From Phycisphaerae bacterium (GTDB lineage: Bacteria > Planctomycetota > Phycisphaerae > UBA1845), in the NCBI GenBank assembly GCA_029260215.1, contig JAJDDQ010000002.1, forward strand, positions 1 to 34,029: 34,029 bases of DNA. The letters run 5' to 3'. Position numbers and translations under genes: made by a program. Positions 1 to 7,969 of this stretch are shown one piece after another; position 1 is the stretch's first letter; each line of letters opens with the position of its first letter. Under the pieces are notes generated by a model. It was not told where the DNA came from. It did not search any database and saw only the letters and a list, made by a program, of their open reading frames with translations.

Positions 1-2
1 CG

Positions 3-113
3 GGCATGAAGTGGGATCACGCCAACGCCGCCGGCATGATGAACCTCGTCGCCCTCCAGGAAAGCGGCCAATGGGATCAGTATTGGACCACCCGGAAACG
101 ACAAGCGGCGTAG
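3..113 (+). CDS. C-terminal end of a truncated gene, possibly transposase-like
   Basis: The window opens inside a plus-strand reading frame that ends in TAG at 111-113. The 36 visible residues include GMKWDHANAAGMM, then a WDQYW pattern and a basic tail (RKRQ). The Gly-Met-Lys-Trp start, the run of small residues with Met, and the closing Trp-Asp-x-Tyr-Trp recall the extreme C-terminus of ISKra4-like transposases. That is a resemblance from memory and the fragment is too short to prove it. Its stop lies 11 bp from the stop of the convergent minus-strand gene at 125-391. No inverted repeat marking an element end was seen. Confidence 0.4.
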   Translation, partial: GMKWDHANAAGMMNLVALQESGQWDQYWTTRKRQAA

Positions 114-124
114 TGCCAAAAAAA

Positions 125-391
125 CTAGCCAGACCCGGTGAGCGTGATGGCGCCTACCTGAACCGTAACAGATGCGGTAACCTCGTCATCGTCAAAGGCT
201 CTGACCGCTCTCCGGATTTCCCGAGTATTTTCGCCGTTCACCGTAAGTTGGGCCGGGCAGGTATCAGCAACGACCATCTCCAGAAACTTCAACCAATCAT
301 CGACCGAAGTTTCGAAAACGTACAGATCGCGAAGGGATCCGTCGGGCTCAAGTTGGCCGCGAATATCGCCGTAGCTCAATCGTTCAATCAT
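125..391 (-). CDS. Small hypothetical protein (88 aa) coupled to the DUF4279 gene
   Basis: I do not recognise a family. The ATG at 391-389 was chosen over an upstream in-frame start at 508 because it overlaps the stop of the DUF4279 gene by 8 bases (ATGATTGA) and has an AAGAAGG ribosome site just before it. The protein begins MIERLSYGDIRG and contains YVFETSVDDWLKFLEMV, an acidic/aromatic stretch expected to be helical. There is no signal peptide or membrane segment, so it is probably cytoplasmic. The overlap implies translational coupling with the DUF4279 protein, so the two may act together. A degenerate copy of residues 1 to about 50 lies upstream at 841-991. Confidence 0.6.
   Translation of the reverse strand: MIERLSYGDIRGQLEPDGSLRDLYVFETSVDDWLKFLEMVVADTCPAQLTVNGENTREIRRAVRAFDDDEVTASVTVQVGAITLTGSG
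239..390. repeat. Direct repeat copy 1 (about 150 bp), partner at 841-991
   Basis: From CACCGTAAGTTGGG at 239 the sequence matches 841-991 at roughly 80% identity, counted by eye, in the same orientation. The match covers the first part of the small gene at 125-391 read on the minus strand. Similarity stops abruptly at the CACCGTAAG edge. This marks a partial gene duplication of about 150 bp on either side of the DUF4279 gene. Confidence 0.65.
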
Positions 392-788
392 CGCCTTCTT
401 CTTCGACGTACATGTCGAAAATAAGCGCCCAGCCGCGTTGTCCGAGCTGTTCCAATATGTCAGGGGCAATCTCAAAACCACTTTGGTTTCGCACGCCAAA
501 TAGTCCAATAAGAATGTCTTGGGAAGTGCTTAGTTCACTCAAGAGTTTGAGTTTTTCTTCAGAAACGAGTTTCGTGAATTCTCGCAAGATGCTCTCGAAA
601 TCTGCATGCGATCCGTTGCGTTCAAGGGACCATTGACCGTTCGTGTGTTTCTTGTCTGCCGCCGAGTATTCACTAATCCTGTCGCCCCGGCTGTACTGCG
701 ACGTTGGTTCGGTTCCGAGAATCTTCGTTACGTTATCTGGGTCGAGTTCTTCCGAAAACACTCGAAGGGTAACAATCACTCTTTTCAT
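384..788 (-). CDS. DUF4279 family protein
   Basis: This 134-aa protein has the layout I associate with the DUF4279 family: an N-terminal strand (VIVTLRVFSEELDPDNVTKIL), then a GTEPTSQYSRGD motif, then a W(S)LE strand followed by an amphipathic helix and a GLFGVRNQSGFEI strand, with an acidic C-terminus. No biochemical activity is established for the family as far as I know. It is sometimes found as a small stand-alone protein in polymorphic-toxin or immunity-rich regions. There is no signal peptide, so it is likely cytoplasmic. Its stop overlaps the start of the small gene at 125-391, indicating a two-gene unit. The stretch upstream holds a decayed copy of that partner. Confidence 0.72.
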   Translation of the reverse strand: MKRVIVTLRVFSEELDPDNVTKILGTEPTSQYSRGDRISEYSAADKKHTNGQWSLERNGSHADFESILREFTKLVSEEKLKLLSELSTSQDILIGLFGVRNQSGFEIAPDILEQLGQRGWALIFDMYVEEEGDD

Positions 789-840
789 AACGATGTGTTC
801 CGTGTCCCCTCGTAGCCATCAAAGATGGTCGAGAATGGGT

Positions 841-991
841 CACCGTAAGTTGGGTCGGCCAGGCACCAGCAACGGCCATCTCCAGAAACGTCAACCAATC
901 ATCGACCGAGGTTTCGAAAACGTACACGTCGCGCAGGAAACCGTCGGCCCCGGATTCGCCGCGAATATCGTCGAAGCTGAACTGCTCAATA
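841..991 (-). pseudogene. Decayed partial duplicate of the small gene at 125-391
   Basis: Read on the minus strand this stretch encodes a close relative of the first 50 residues of the small protein: IEQFSFDDIRGESGADGFLRD followed by YVFETSVDDWLTFLEM, against YVFETSVDDWLKFLEM in the intact copy. The initiator ATG is replaced by ATT, and the only in-frame codons before it are ATA TGG GAA CCG after the stop of the zinc-ribbon ORF. Past the homologous part the frame stays open to 733 but reads through unrelated sequence into the start of the DUF4279 gene. The loss of the start codon and of the C-terminal half argues for a remnant, although a rare ATT start cannot be excluded. Confidence 0.6.
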
Positions 992-1005
992 ATCGGTTCC
1001 CATAT

Positions 1006-1161
1006 TCAGTGTTTCGTTTGTGTAGGCGCGCCGAGACGGTGCGAACTCGGATCAGTCGAGTCGAAAACGAGGCCACATTGGTCGCATTTCGGATCGGCAA
1101 GGTCGTTGAGCAAGCGACCGCAGCCCTTGCAAAATGCGAATTCGGAAAATCTGTGAAGCAT
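1006..1161 (-). CDS. Short zinc-ribbon protein (51 aa), possibly truncated
   Basis: The frame from ATG 1161-1159 encodes FAFCKGCGRLLNDL, then KCDQCGLVFDSTDPSS. The two CxxCG knuckles are 15 residues apart and would bind one zinc ion. The second knuckle's trailing FDxTDP matches a zinc ribbon often found at the N-terminus of longer planctomycete proteins, frequently ahead of membrane segments. Here the protein stops after 51 residues, so it may be a free-standing ribbon or the stump of a longer gene. The neighbouring decayed duplicate, which begins right after its stop in the same frame, favours local rearrangement. It starts 50 bp downstream of the permease gene on the same strand and has no clear ribosome site. 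Confidence 0.5.
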   Translation of the reverse strand: MLHRFSEFAFCKGCGRLLNDLADPKCDQCGLVFDSTDPSSHRLGAPTQTKH

Positions 1162-1210
1162 AATCGGTTCGCTGCGACGGTAGCCGCGTTCGCGAAAGGC
1201 GCAGCGTCGT

Positions 1211-2401
1211 TCAGGTGTTTTCCGCCACAACCTGCACGTTCTTCAGCTTCAACACCCAGCGACGATAGTACGCCAACCCGAGGCACGTCAACGGAATCGC
1301 CAGCACCACCCCGAGAAAACCGAGAACCTTACCCCACACAAACACGCCCAGAAGAATGATCGCCGGTCGCAGGCCGGTGGCCTTGCCCATGATGCGCGGC
1401 ACGAGCACGGCGTCCTGAATCACCTGAACAACCGCGAACACCGCAGCCGTCATCGCCAACATCACCCAGATGGTTGTGTCACGCTCCAACGCGGTCAGGA
1501 TGGCCAACACCGAAGCGGGCAGCAGTGCGACCATCTGAAGATACGGCACCATGTTCAACAGCCCCACGAACAGACCCAGCACAATGCCCATCCGAAGCCC
1601 GATGACCGAAAAACCGATCGCACACAACAGCCCGACAGCCGCCGCCACGACGAATTGGCCACGGAAGTAGCGACTCATCGCCAGTGCGAATTCGTCCAGA
1701 AACTGCACCAACGGCGCTCGATAGGCCGGCGGAAGCTGATCTTTCCAGGCTTTTTGCACAATGCTGAAGTCGTTGAGCAGGAAAATGACATACAGCAGCA
1801 CAACGATTAGCCCAGTCAACCCGAGCAGAAAACTGATTGCCCCGGTCACCACGTCCCAAAGCTCGGGCGCGACTTTCTTGGCCAGCGCGACCAGCCGCTC
1901 CCCGATGTCGAAATCCTCGGACGCAGCCATCTCGCGCACCTTCGAGAGAACCCAGCGGACGCGCTCGTCTGTTTGGCTTTCAATCAAAAGGTCGAAGCGA
2001 TCCGACAGAGTCAGGGCGTCAGCCTCATCGCCCGTCGCGGCCACCGGCTGCTCCGATTGCCCGCGAAGCTCGTGGATCAGCCCGCTGAAATCGTCGATTT
2101 GAGCGGCTACGAGCGGAATCGACACCGCGACCCCGATTCCGATGATAATAAGCCCCCCAAACACCGTCAGCAGAACGGCTGCGGGCCTGTTGCCGATGCG
2201 ACGTTCGACGAAACTGACCGACGGGTTCAGCAGGTAGGCGAGGAGCATCGCGATAACGAACGGGATGAGCGCGTCGGACAAATACCGAAGCAAAAGGACG
2301 ACGGCCACGAGCGTTCCCACGGAGATGAGGGAATGCACGATCCGATCGAGGTCGTAACGCGGTGCCGCAGTTCGTTTCTTGGTCATCGCTTCGACATTCA
2401 A
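1211..2401 (-). CDS. AI-2E family transporter (permease)
   Basis: This 396-aa protein has the features of the AI-2E/UPF0118 family of inner-membrane permeases. Two hydrophobic helices lie near the N-terminus (residues about 25-65), a third at about 73-95, then a soluble segment at about 95-185, a helix at 185-210, and a C-terminal block of four to five helices (about 245-380). The family signature shows in the PYLQ loop, in VPRIMGKATGLRPAIILLGVF, and in the closing Gly-rich FLGVVLAIP helix. Members have been linked to autoinducer-2 export or to Na+/H+ exchange, so the substrate cannot be named. The start could instead be the Met at residue 6 (2386). The gene is monocistronic or leads the small zinc-ribbon ORF. 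Confidence 0.9.
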   Translation of the reverse strand: MNVEAMTKKRTAAPRYDLDRIVHSLISVGTLVAVVLLLRYLSDALIPFVIAMLLAYLLNPSVSFVERRIGNRPAAVLLTVFGGLIIIGIGVAVSIPLVAAQIDDFSGLIHELRGQSEQPVAATGDEADALTLSDRFDLLIESQTDERVRWVLSKVREMAASEDFDIGERLVALAKKVAPELWDVVTGAISFLLGLTGLIVVLLYVIFLLNDFSIVQKAWKDQLPPAYRAPLVQFLDEFALAMSRYFRGQFVVAAAVGLLCAIGFSVIGLRMGIVLGLFVGLLNMVPYLQMVALLPASVLAILTALERDTTIWVMLAMTAAVFAVVQVIQDAVLVPRIMGKATGLRPAIILLGVFVWGKVLGFLGVVLAIPLTCLGLAYYRRWVLKLKNVQVVAENT

Positions 2402-2489
2402 CCCCGACGCGTTCGATCCCGCAATCCTGCCCCACGAGCATCGTCCCAGAGTGAGCGTGAAACCACCTGTGATGTGATGGTTGATTGGC

Positions 2490-2518
2490 TTGTAAGCTAT
2501 TTACAAAAATGATGTTAT
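2490..2518 (+). promoter_or_regulatory. Candidate promoter with overlapping palindrome upstream of the PEP-CTERM gene
   Basis: TTGTAA (2490-2495) and TGTTAT (2513-2518) are separated by 17 bp in an AT-rich island. The -35-like box forms an inverted repeat with TTACAA at 2501-2506 (TTGTAA, 5-bp gap, TTACAA), which could be an operator. The site lies about 125 bp before the gene start. This is pattern matching only. Confidence 0.3.
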
Positions 2519-2641
2519 GGATTCTCTGTGTCGAATTTTACAGGCGTGACGAATATTTAGCTTGTGAGTTTCATGTGAAACCGGTAGCTTATCGGTCGCT
2601 GCAAGGGGTTGCCGCAAAGATCAACATCCGGAGGTTGTTTC

Positions 2642-3376
2642 ATGGGCCGTGTTCATTCACGCCGTTTTTCGGCGTCTGCGTCGGTTGTTATCGGAATCGT
2701 GCTTCAGGCATCGGTTGCGCGTGCGGGGATCATCGAGACGTTCACAAACGACGCGCCCTTCAGCTCGATGTCCGTCAACACGTTCGACGGCATGGCCAAC
2801 GGCAATATTGAGACCCTCTCCGACGTCAGCGTCGGCGACGCCACGTTGCTGTCCATTCCCAACATTTTCGCCGTCGATGGCGGCTACAACGACGGCGTGG
2901 CTGGTCCGCTCGGCGCGGGTTCGGTTCCTTTGATTTCGGCCAACGGCAGCGATTTTCTGTCCTCCGAGGCGGTGTCGTTCGCCGAAGCCACCATCGAAAT
3001 CGAATTCGACTCGCCCATGACAGCGGTGGGTTTGAATCTTGGCGGATTGCTGCATGTGGGGATGGGTGCTGAGATCGGTATCGAGTTTGAGGACATCAAT
3101 GGTGGGTTTTCCGCTGCCACGATCGAATTCGCGGAATTGAATACGTTCTCCAACCTCGACACCTTCGCGTTTCGCGGTTTCACCTTCGACGGCCCTGGAA
3201 TCACGCTTATGAGCATTTCGCTCTCTCACGGGGTCGAGGGGATCAATGCGCTGGGGGTCGATAATCTCTTTTTCGGCAGCGCTTCTGATCTTGTGACGGT
3301 GCCGGTACCGGGTGCAGCCGTGCTTGCGATTGTTGGTTTTGGGGCTGTGGGCTGCGTTCGTCGGCGATTCGCCTGA
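2642..3376 (+). CDS. Secreted PEP-CTERM-like protein
   Basis: Start ATG 2642 is set by the ribosome site GGAGGT at 2630-2635. The 244-aa product begins with a basic n-region and hydrophobic segment ending near ARA-G, a typical signal peptide. The body is a beta-rich, Asp/Asn/Gly-rich domain with single beta-strand motifs such as TIEIEFDSP and GIEFEDINGGF. The C-terminus has VPVPGAA, a hydrophobic helix (VLAIVGFGAVG) and a CVRRR tail. This is the tripartite PEP-CTERM sorting signal in the Pro-Gly variant common in planctomycetes, expected to be processed by an exosortase-like enzyme encoded elsewhere. The function of the body is unknown. It lies between two AT-richer gaps and appears monocistronic. 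Confidence 0.8.
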   Translation: MGRVHSRRFSASASVVIGIVLQASVARAGIIETFTNDAPFSSMSVNTFDGMANGNIETLSDVSVGDATLLSIPNIFAVDGGYNDGVAGPLGAGSVPLISANGSDFLSSEAVSFAEATIEIEFDSPMTAVGLNLGGLLHVGMGAEIGIEFEDINGGFSAATIEFAELNTFSNLDTFAFRGFTFDGPGITLMSISLSHGVEGINALGVDNLFFGSASDLVTVPVPGAAVLAIVGFGAVGCVRRRFA

Positions 3377-3429
3377 CGTTCTCCGCCCGCCACGCACGAA
3401 AACGTCGCGGCTGGCAGCACCTTCACAAA

Positions 3430-3458
3430 TTCGCAAATCCTCGATTCAACGCTACAAT
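3430..3458 (+). promoter_or_regulatory. Candidate promoter for lepA
   Basis: TTCGCA (3430-3435) and TACAAT (3453-3458) are spaced 17 bp apart, about 178 bp upstream of the lepA start. The -10 match is good and the -35 match moderate. Confidence 0.3.
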
Positions 3459-3635
3459 GGGCGGTTCGATCCCGGTTTTTGCGCTGGCTTCGCGCAGTAT
3501 GCGCTCTGGCCCGGCCAAGCCATCCCAGACATGGATCAAAGCGGAGATTCCGCGGGATTTTGACGATTTTCTTTTCTTGAGAAGATGGTGCGCCCTGTTT
3601 TTCGGGTGATCGCTCCATTCGCAACAGGTACGTTC

Positions 3636-5438
3636 ATGGCTGACCGGAAACTCATTCGTAATTTTGGCATTATCGCCCATATTGACCACGGCAAGAGCAC
3701 GCTGGCCGACCGGCTCCTCGAACGCACGGGTTCCATCAGCAAGCGCGAGATGCGTGAGCAGTTCCTGGACGATATGGACCTCGAACGCGAGATGGGCATT
3801 ACCATCAAAGCCAATCGTGCGACCGTCAAGCACACGCACGACGGGCAGGAGTACATGCTCAACTTGATCGACACGCCAGGCCACGTCGATTTTCACTATG
3901 AGGTATCGCGTGCGATGGCCGCCTGCGAAGGCGTGTTGCTGTTGGTCGATGCGACGCAGGGTGTGCAGGCTCAGACCGTTGCCAATGCGTATCTCGCGGT
4001 GGAAGGCAATGTCGAGATCGTTCTCGTTATCAACAAGATCGATCTGCCCGGTGCCAATCCGGACGAGACTGCGCTCGAGGTCGAACACATTTTGGGGCTG
4101 GCAGCCGAAGAGGCGATTTACACGTCTGCCAAAACGGGCGAGGGGCTTGATGAACTGCTTACCGCCATTGTGCAGCAGGTTCCGTCTCCGGGCGGGGATG
4201 AGAATTCGCCGCTTCGCGCCCTCGTTTACGATGCCAAGAGCGATCCGCATCGCGGTGTCATTTGCAACGTGCGCCTTGTAGACGGTGTTGTGAAGCGCGG
4301 CGACAAGATTCGCATGATGGCCGTCGGCAGCGAGCACGTCGTGACCGAGGTCGGCAAATACATGCCCAAGGCGACGGCCGTTGCGGATTTGGCTGCGGGC
4401 GAAGTCGGCTACCTTGTGGCTGGCATCAAGACTTTGGCGGACGTCAACATTGGCGACACCATCACGCACGCGAGCAGGCCGGCTGAGACGGCGTTGCCCG
4501 GTTACGAAGCGCCCAATCAGATGGTGTTCTGCGATTTCTACCCAGGCCCCGGTACGGACACGGCTGAGCTGCGTGAGGCGATGGAGGAGTTGTGGGTCAA
4601 CGATTGCTCGTTCACGTACGATCCTGCCACTTCGGATGCGCTGGGTATCGGTTTCCGCTGCGGGTTCCTGGGCCTGCTGCACATGAAGATTATTCAGGAG
4701 CGGCTGGAGCGCGAAAGCGATGTGAACGTCGTGCAGACGGCGCCGACTGTGACCTATGAGATCGCCATGAACGACGGTTCGGTCAAGCAGATTCAATCGC
4801 CCAGCGAGATGCCTGATCCGTCGAAGATCATGGAAATTCGTGAGCCGTTCTGCACCGCGAATATCATCGTGCCGGCTGAGTACATCGGTGCGGTGATGAG
4901 TCTTTCGCTCGAACGTCGCGGTGTGCATAAGAAGACGGAGTACCTCTCGCCCGCGCGCGTCATGTTGACCTACGAGTTTCCGCTTGGCGAAATCATCTAC
5001 GACTACTATGACAAACTTAAAAGCTGCACGCGTGGATATGGCACTGTGGATTACGAAATCACCGATTTTCGCGGGGGCAAGCTCGTCAAGATGGACATTC
5101 TGGTGAACGCCATCGCGGTCGACGCGCTCTCCGTCATCGTCCACGCCGACAAAGCCGCGCGCCGCGGCAGAGCGTTGATTTCGCGACTCAAAAAGGAAAT
5201 CTCGCGTCATATGTTCGAGATACCGTTGCAGGCTGCCATCGGTGCGAAGGTTATCGCCCGCGAGACCATCAAAGCCTTCCGCAAGAACGTGACGGCTAAG
5301 TGTTACGGCGGCGACGTATCGCGCAAGCGCAAGCTCCTCGAAAAGCAAAAAGAGGGCAAGAAGCGCATGAAGCAGGTTGGCAGTGTTGAAATCCCGCAGG
5401 AGGCGTTCATGTCGATTCTTGAGCCGGAGGATGGCTAA
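3636..5438 (+). CDS. lepA: Elongation factor 4 (LepA) GTPase
   Basis: The 600-aa product matches the usual length of LepA/EF4, a ribosome-bound translational GTPase that promotes back-translocation or helps 30S maturation. Visible GTPase motifs are G1 AHIDHGKST (residues 14-22), the switch I region with GITIKA, G3 DTPGHVDF (79-86), G4 NKID (133-136) and a G5-like TSAKTG. The LepA-specific C-terminal domain ends in the hallmark basic stretch GGDVSRKRKLLEKQK, then EGKKRMKQVG. The ATG at 3636 was preferred over 3585 because it gives the conserved start before RNFGIIAHIDHGK; the ribosome site there is weak. One oddity is His in place of the usual Ser after DTPGHVDF. It probably has its own promoter. 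Confidence 0.97.
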   Translation: MADRKLIRNFGIIAHIDHGKSTLADRLLERTGSISKREMREQFLDDMDLEREMGITIKANRATVKHTHDGQEYMLNLIDTPGHVDFHYEVSRAMAACEGVLLLVDATQGVQAQTVANAYLAVEGNVEIVLVINKIDLPGANPDETALEVEHILGLAAEEAIYTSAKTGEGLDELLTAIVQQVPSPGGDENSPLRALVYDAKSDPHRGVICNVRLVDGVVKRGDKIRMMAVGSEHVVTEVGKYMPKATAVADLAAGEVGYLVAGIKTLADVNIGDTITHASRPAETALPGYEAPNQMVFCDFYPGPGTDTAELREAMEELWVNDCSFTYDPATSDALGIGFRCGFLGLLHMKIIQERLERESDVNVVQTAPTVTYEIAMNDGSVKQIQSPSEMPDPSKIMEIREPFCTANIIVPAEYIGAVMSLSLERRGVHKKTEYLSPARVMLTYEFPLGEIIYDYYDKLKSCTRGYGTVDYEITDFRGGKLVKMDILVNAIAVDALSVIVHADKAARRGRALISRLKKEISRHMFEIPLQAAIGAKVIARETIKAFRKNVTAKCYGGDVSRKRKLLEKQKEGKKRMKQVGSVEIPQEAFMSILEPEDG

Positions 5439-5481
5439 CGCTCGGCGTGTAGGCTCCTTGCTACCCGTAGCGGTATCCCTG

Positions 5482-6544
5482 ATGTCCAAGACGCGGCGAT
5501 TTGATGTGCTGGTTGTCCCTTCGGATCCGCCGGAAATCGAGAATACGGACACAGCCAGCCTCGAAGAAGAATTGCACGATTGGGAATCATTTCGCAAGTC
5601 AAATATCCAACTGGCTCCCCAAAATATGGGTTGGAGCACCGAAGGATTGGGACTGGGAATCGATTATGATCGCTTGCCTTCCCCATGGATTCAAGCTCGA
5701 CCCGCGCTCAATGGATGCACCGTATTACGCGCTTGTCCGCGAGATTGCGCAAGCGGAGTGGCCGAAGGATTGGGATTGGGATAAGAAACTGCAAGGGGCA
5801 TTGGCGCTTTCGCGCTTGGTACACTGCCATTCGGCTGGAAACGCATTTCGAGCAAGAGTCACGTTCGATGGCGATGGGCGGATGTCGGAAGTGTTCCCTC
5901 CGTACTGGACCAACGATCAGGCGTACCACCCCAATATCTTGCGTAACTACCTCAAGCCGGAGGAGTGGCGAGAAGTGGGCCGATTGTTGGCCTGCTACTC
6001 GCAGTCCGTCGCAAGGAAATCAAGGCGCATTACCAGTGCGATGTGGTTTCGCGAAAAGGCTGCGATCGAATATTGGCACGATGTCGCGTGGGCGTTTATC
6101 GGGTCGGCCATCGATCGGCTCGTCGGACCGGATTACAGCGTCAAGCGATGGCAAGCGGATGACGAGTCGTGCGCACCGCCGGAGCGACGTCCGATAGATG
6201 TGACGTGTGCCGTGGACAAACCTCCTCGTCGTGGCCCTGCGAATCGACTGCCAAGGGGGAAAATCTTCAAGAGTCGCCTGTTTCAACTTTCGAAATTCAT
6301 AGGTCATCAACTGTACTGGGGCGACGTTGAAGACGCTTGGGATTTGCGTTCGCTGGGTGCGCACGGTGAATGTCTTACGTCGCATCCGATGCCGGGCGAT
6401 AGCTCCGACAAGCCGATTCGCGAAGAATTGTATCACCGCGTGGTTCTGCTGCTCAATGCGGTCCTGCGTCGTGCCATCATGGACGATGATTTCGCGCTAC
6501 ATTTTGAGTCGGAATGCTCGGTAAGGGAGTTTCTGGATCGGTGA
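5482..6544 (+). CDS. Probable Apea-like HEPN-domain protein, apparently frameshifted
   Basis: The open frame from 5501 to 6544 has an N-terminus that looks out of frame. A better start is ATG 5482, giving MSKTRRFDVLVVPSDPPEIE, then an acidic helix with HDWESFRKSNIQLA. Coding then shifts +1 into the second frame near the CCCCAAAA run at about 5614-5621. The remaining protein has two PKDWDW motifs, a helical region with AIEYWHDVAWAFIGSAID, and near the C-terminus LRSLGAHGE followed by a long helix. The Arg-x4-His in LRSLGAH matches the HEPN RNase motif, and the overall plan resembles Apea-type HEPN proteins. This assignment is inference. The gene lies 43 bp after lepA and 23 bp before the MntA gene. 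Confidence 0.55.
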
Positions 6545-6567
6545 CCGCCGGGTAGGATGAACTCGCA

Positions 6568-6864
6568 ATGCAGGAATCAACACAATCACTCGTGGCTCGT
6601 TACCGCGACAGAATCCTCACCATCGCGGAGTCGCACGGAGCGCGAAAAATCCGTTTGTTTGGTTCGACTGCCAGGGGAACGGCGACAGGCGACAGCGATA
6701 TCGATCTTCTGATCGATCTCGAACCGGGCAGATCCCTGTTCGATATCGTTGCGATCAAACAGGATATTGAAGATGTTCTGGGGCGTCGGGTTGATGTCGT
6801 CACGCGAGCGGCTCTGAGTCCTTACATCCGCGAACGTGTATTGGGCGAGGCTGTTGATTTATGA
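6568..6864 (+). CDS. mntA: MntA-like nucleotidyltransferase antitoxin (MNT family)
   Basis: This 98-aa protein is a minimal nucleotidyltransferase. It carries GSTARG (residues 32-37), followed at the usual spacing by DSDIDLL with the two catalytic aspartates, and a third acidic strand at RVDVV. In the established MntA-HepT type VII system, the MNT protein inactivates the HEPN toxin by adding AMP units to a tyrosine. The start has a GGTAGGA ribosome site. Its stop overlaps the next gene by 4 bases (ATGA), the standard order and coupling for this pair. The upstream HEPN-like gene ends 23 bp before it, so the three may be one transcript. Confidence 0.92.
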   Translation: MQESTQSLVARYRDRILTIAESHGARKIRLFGSTARGTATGDSDIDLLIDLEPGRSLFDIVAIKQDIEDVLGRRVDVVTRAALSPYIRERVLGEAVDL

Positions 6865-7208
6865 GCGCCGACTTCATGTACTTGCGTCATATTCTGGACG
6901 CGATCAAGAAAGTCGACAGATACGCGGCTGTGGGCAAAGAGGCGTTCATGGGCGAGTCTCATTGGCACGACGCCGCGATTCGTCAGCTCGAAATAATTGG
7001 AGAGGCCACCAAGAATCTTTCGGACGCGATTCGAACAAAACACGCCGACGTTCCGTGGCGTCGAATGGCTGGCATGCGCGATGTCTTGATCCACGGATAC
7101 ATGGGTGTCGATTTGGAAGCTGTTTGGGAGGTCGCCCAAGCTCAACTGCCGCCGCTCAAAGAACAAATACTTCGGATTCTCCATGAACTCGATACGGAAA
7201 CGAAGTGA
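6861..7208 (+). CDS. hepT: HepT-like HEPN RNase toxin (DUF86)
   Basis: This 115-aa, largely helical protein has the HepT/DUF86 architecture: an N-terminal helix (YLRHILDAIKKVDRY), the conserved AIRQLEIIGEATKNL helix, the WRRMAGMRDVLIHGY segment, and a C-terminal helix LPPLKEQILRIL. RDVLIHGY contains the catalytic R-x4-H-x-Y motif, where Arg and His cleave RNA and Tyr is the residue modified by the cognate MNT enzyme. All key residues are present, so it should be active when unmodified. The 4-base overlap with mntA supports co-translation. The pair may act as an abortive phage-defence or plasmid-stability module. Confidence 0.92.
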   Translation: MSADFMYLRHILDAIKKVDRYAAVGKEAFMGESHWHDAAIRQLEIIGEATKNLSDAIRTKHADVPWRRMAGMRDVLIHGYMGVDLEAVWEVAQAQLPPLKEQILRILHELDTETK

Positions 7209-7305
7209 AACTGGCTCAGGGTTTCGCGTTCGGCTTTTGAAGTTTCCCAATTAAGGCGTTCATTTCCATCCTCGAACCGGGGGAATAAGAGAGGACGGTA
7301 GCGAA

Positions 7306-7941
7306 GTGCGTATCCTCATCACAGCCGGTCCGACGCGTGAGTTCTTCGATACCGTGCGGTTCATCTCCAACCCGTCCTCGGGCAAGATGGGCTTTGCGTT
7401 GGCTGATCGGGCACGTGCTCGGGGGCATGAGGTCGTGCTGGTGGCTGGTCCGGTCGCGATTCAGCCGCCTGAGGGCGTTCGGACTGTTCACGTGGTTAGC
7501 GCCGACGAGATGTTTGAAGCGAGTTGTGCGGCTTTTGAAACCTGCGACGCAGCCATCATGACCGCAGCCGTCTGCGACTACAGGCCCGCCCGCCGCCTGG
7601 ACCACAAACTCCGCAAGCGATCCACGCCGCGGGCGATCAAACTCGTCCCCACGCGCGACATCGCGGCTACCCTGGGCCGGGTGACGCGAGGGCGGGTACT
7701 GATCGGTTTCGCGATGGAGGATCACGATCACCACGCCCACGCCGAAGAAAAACTTGCCCGAAAACGCTGCGCCGCCATCGTGCTCAACGGCCCGGAAAAC
7801 GTGGGGGCTGACGAAGCCACCGTCGAGATTCTTCGGGCGGACACGGGCTGGCAGGAGCCGATTCGTGGGACAAAATCGAAAATTGCGGATGAGATTGTTT
7901 GCCTCACGGAAGACCTGGCGGAGGCTGGCCTGAGAGCGTAG
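7306..7941 (+). CDS. coaB: Phosphopantothenate-cysteine ligase, stand-alone CoaB domain
   Basis: Translation starts at GTG 7306 after a GAGAGG ribosome site. The 211-aa protein begins [20 protein letters not shown] with the NPSSGKMG loop right after it, the signature of the CoaB half of CoaBC/Dfp. Next come a Rossmann-like strand (HEVVLVAGP), TAAVCDYRP, a Lys-rich segment (DHKLRKRS), PTRDI, and IGFAMED. CoaB joins 4'-phosphopantothenate to cysteine during coenzyme A synthesis. Most bacteria encode CoaB fused behind the CoaC decarboxylase, but here there is no CoaC domain, so CoaC must lie elsewhere. The family's NxxxxD-type substrate loop appears as [10 protein letters not shown]. It looks monocistronic, with a possible terminator 29 bp downstream. 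Confidence 0.9.
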   Translation: MRILITAGPTREFFDTVRFISNPSSGKMGFALADRARARGHEVVLVAGPVAIQPPEGVRTVHVVSADEMFEASCAAFETCDAAIMTAAVCDYRPARRLDHKLRKRSTPRAIKLVPTRDIAATLGRVTRGRVLIGFAMEDHDHHAHAEEKLARKRCAAIVLNGPENVGADEATVEILRADTGWQEPIRGTKSKIADEIVCLTEDLAEAGLRA

Positions 7942-7969
7942 CCGCAAGTGAACACGGTGGGCAGGCGGC

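Noticed and set aside
3423-5639. 738-codon open frame on the minus strand opposite lepA
   Set aside because: It is the antisense shadow of lepA. The composition is Arg/His/Asp-rich without domains, and lepA on the other strand is certain.
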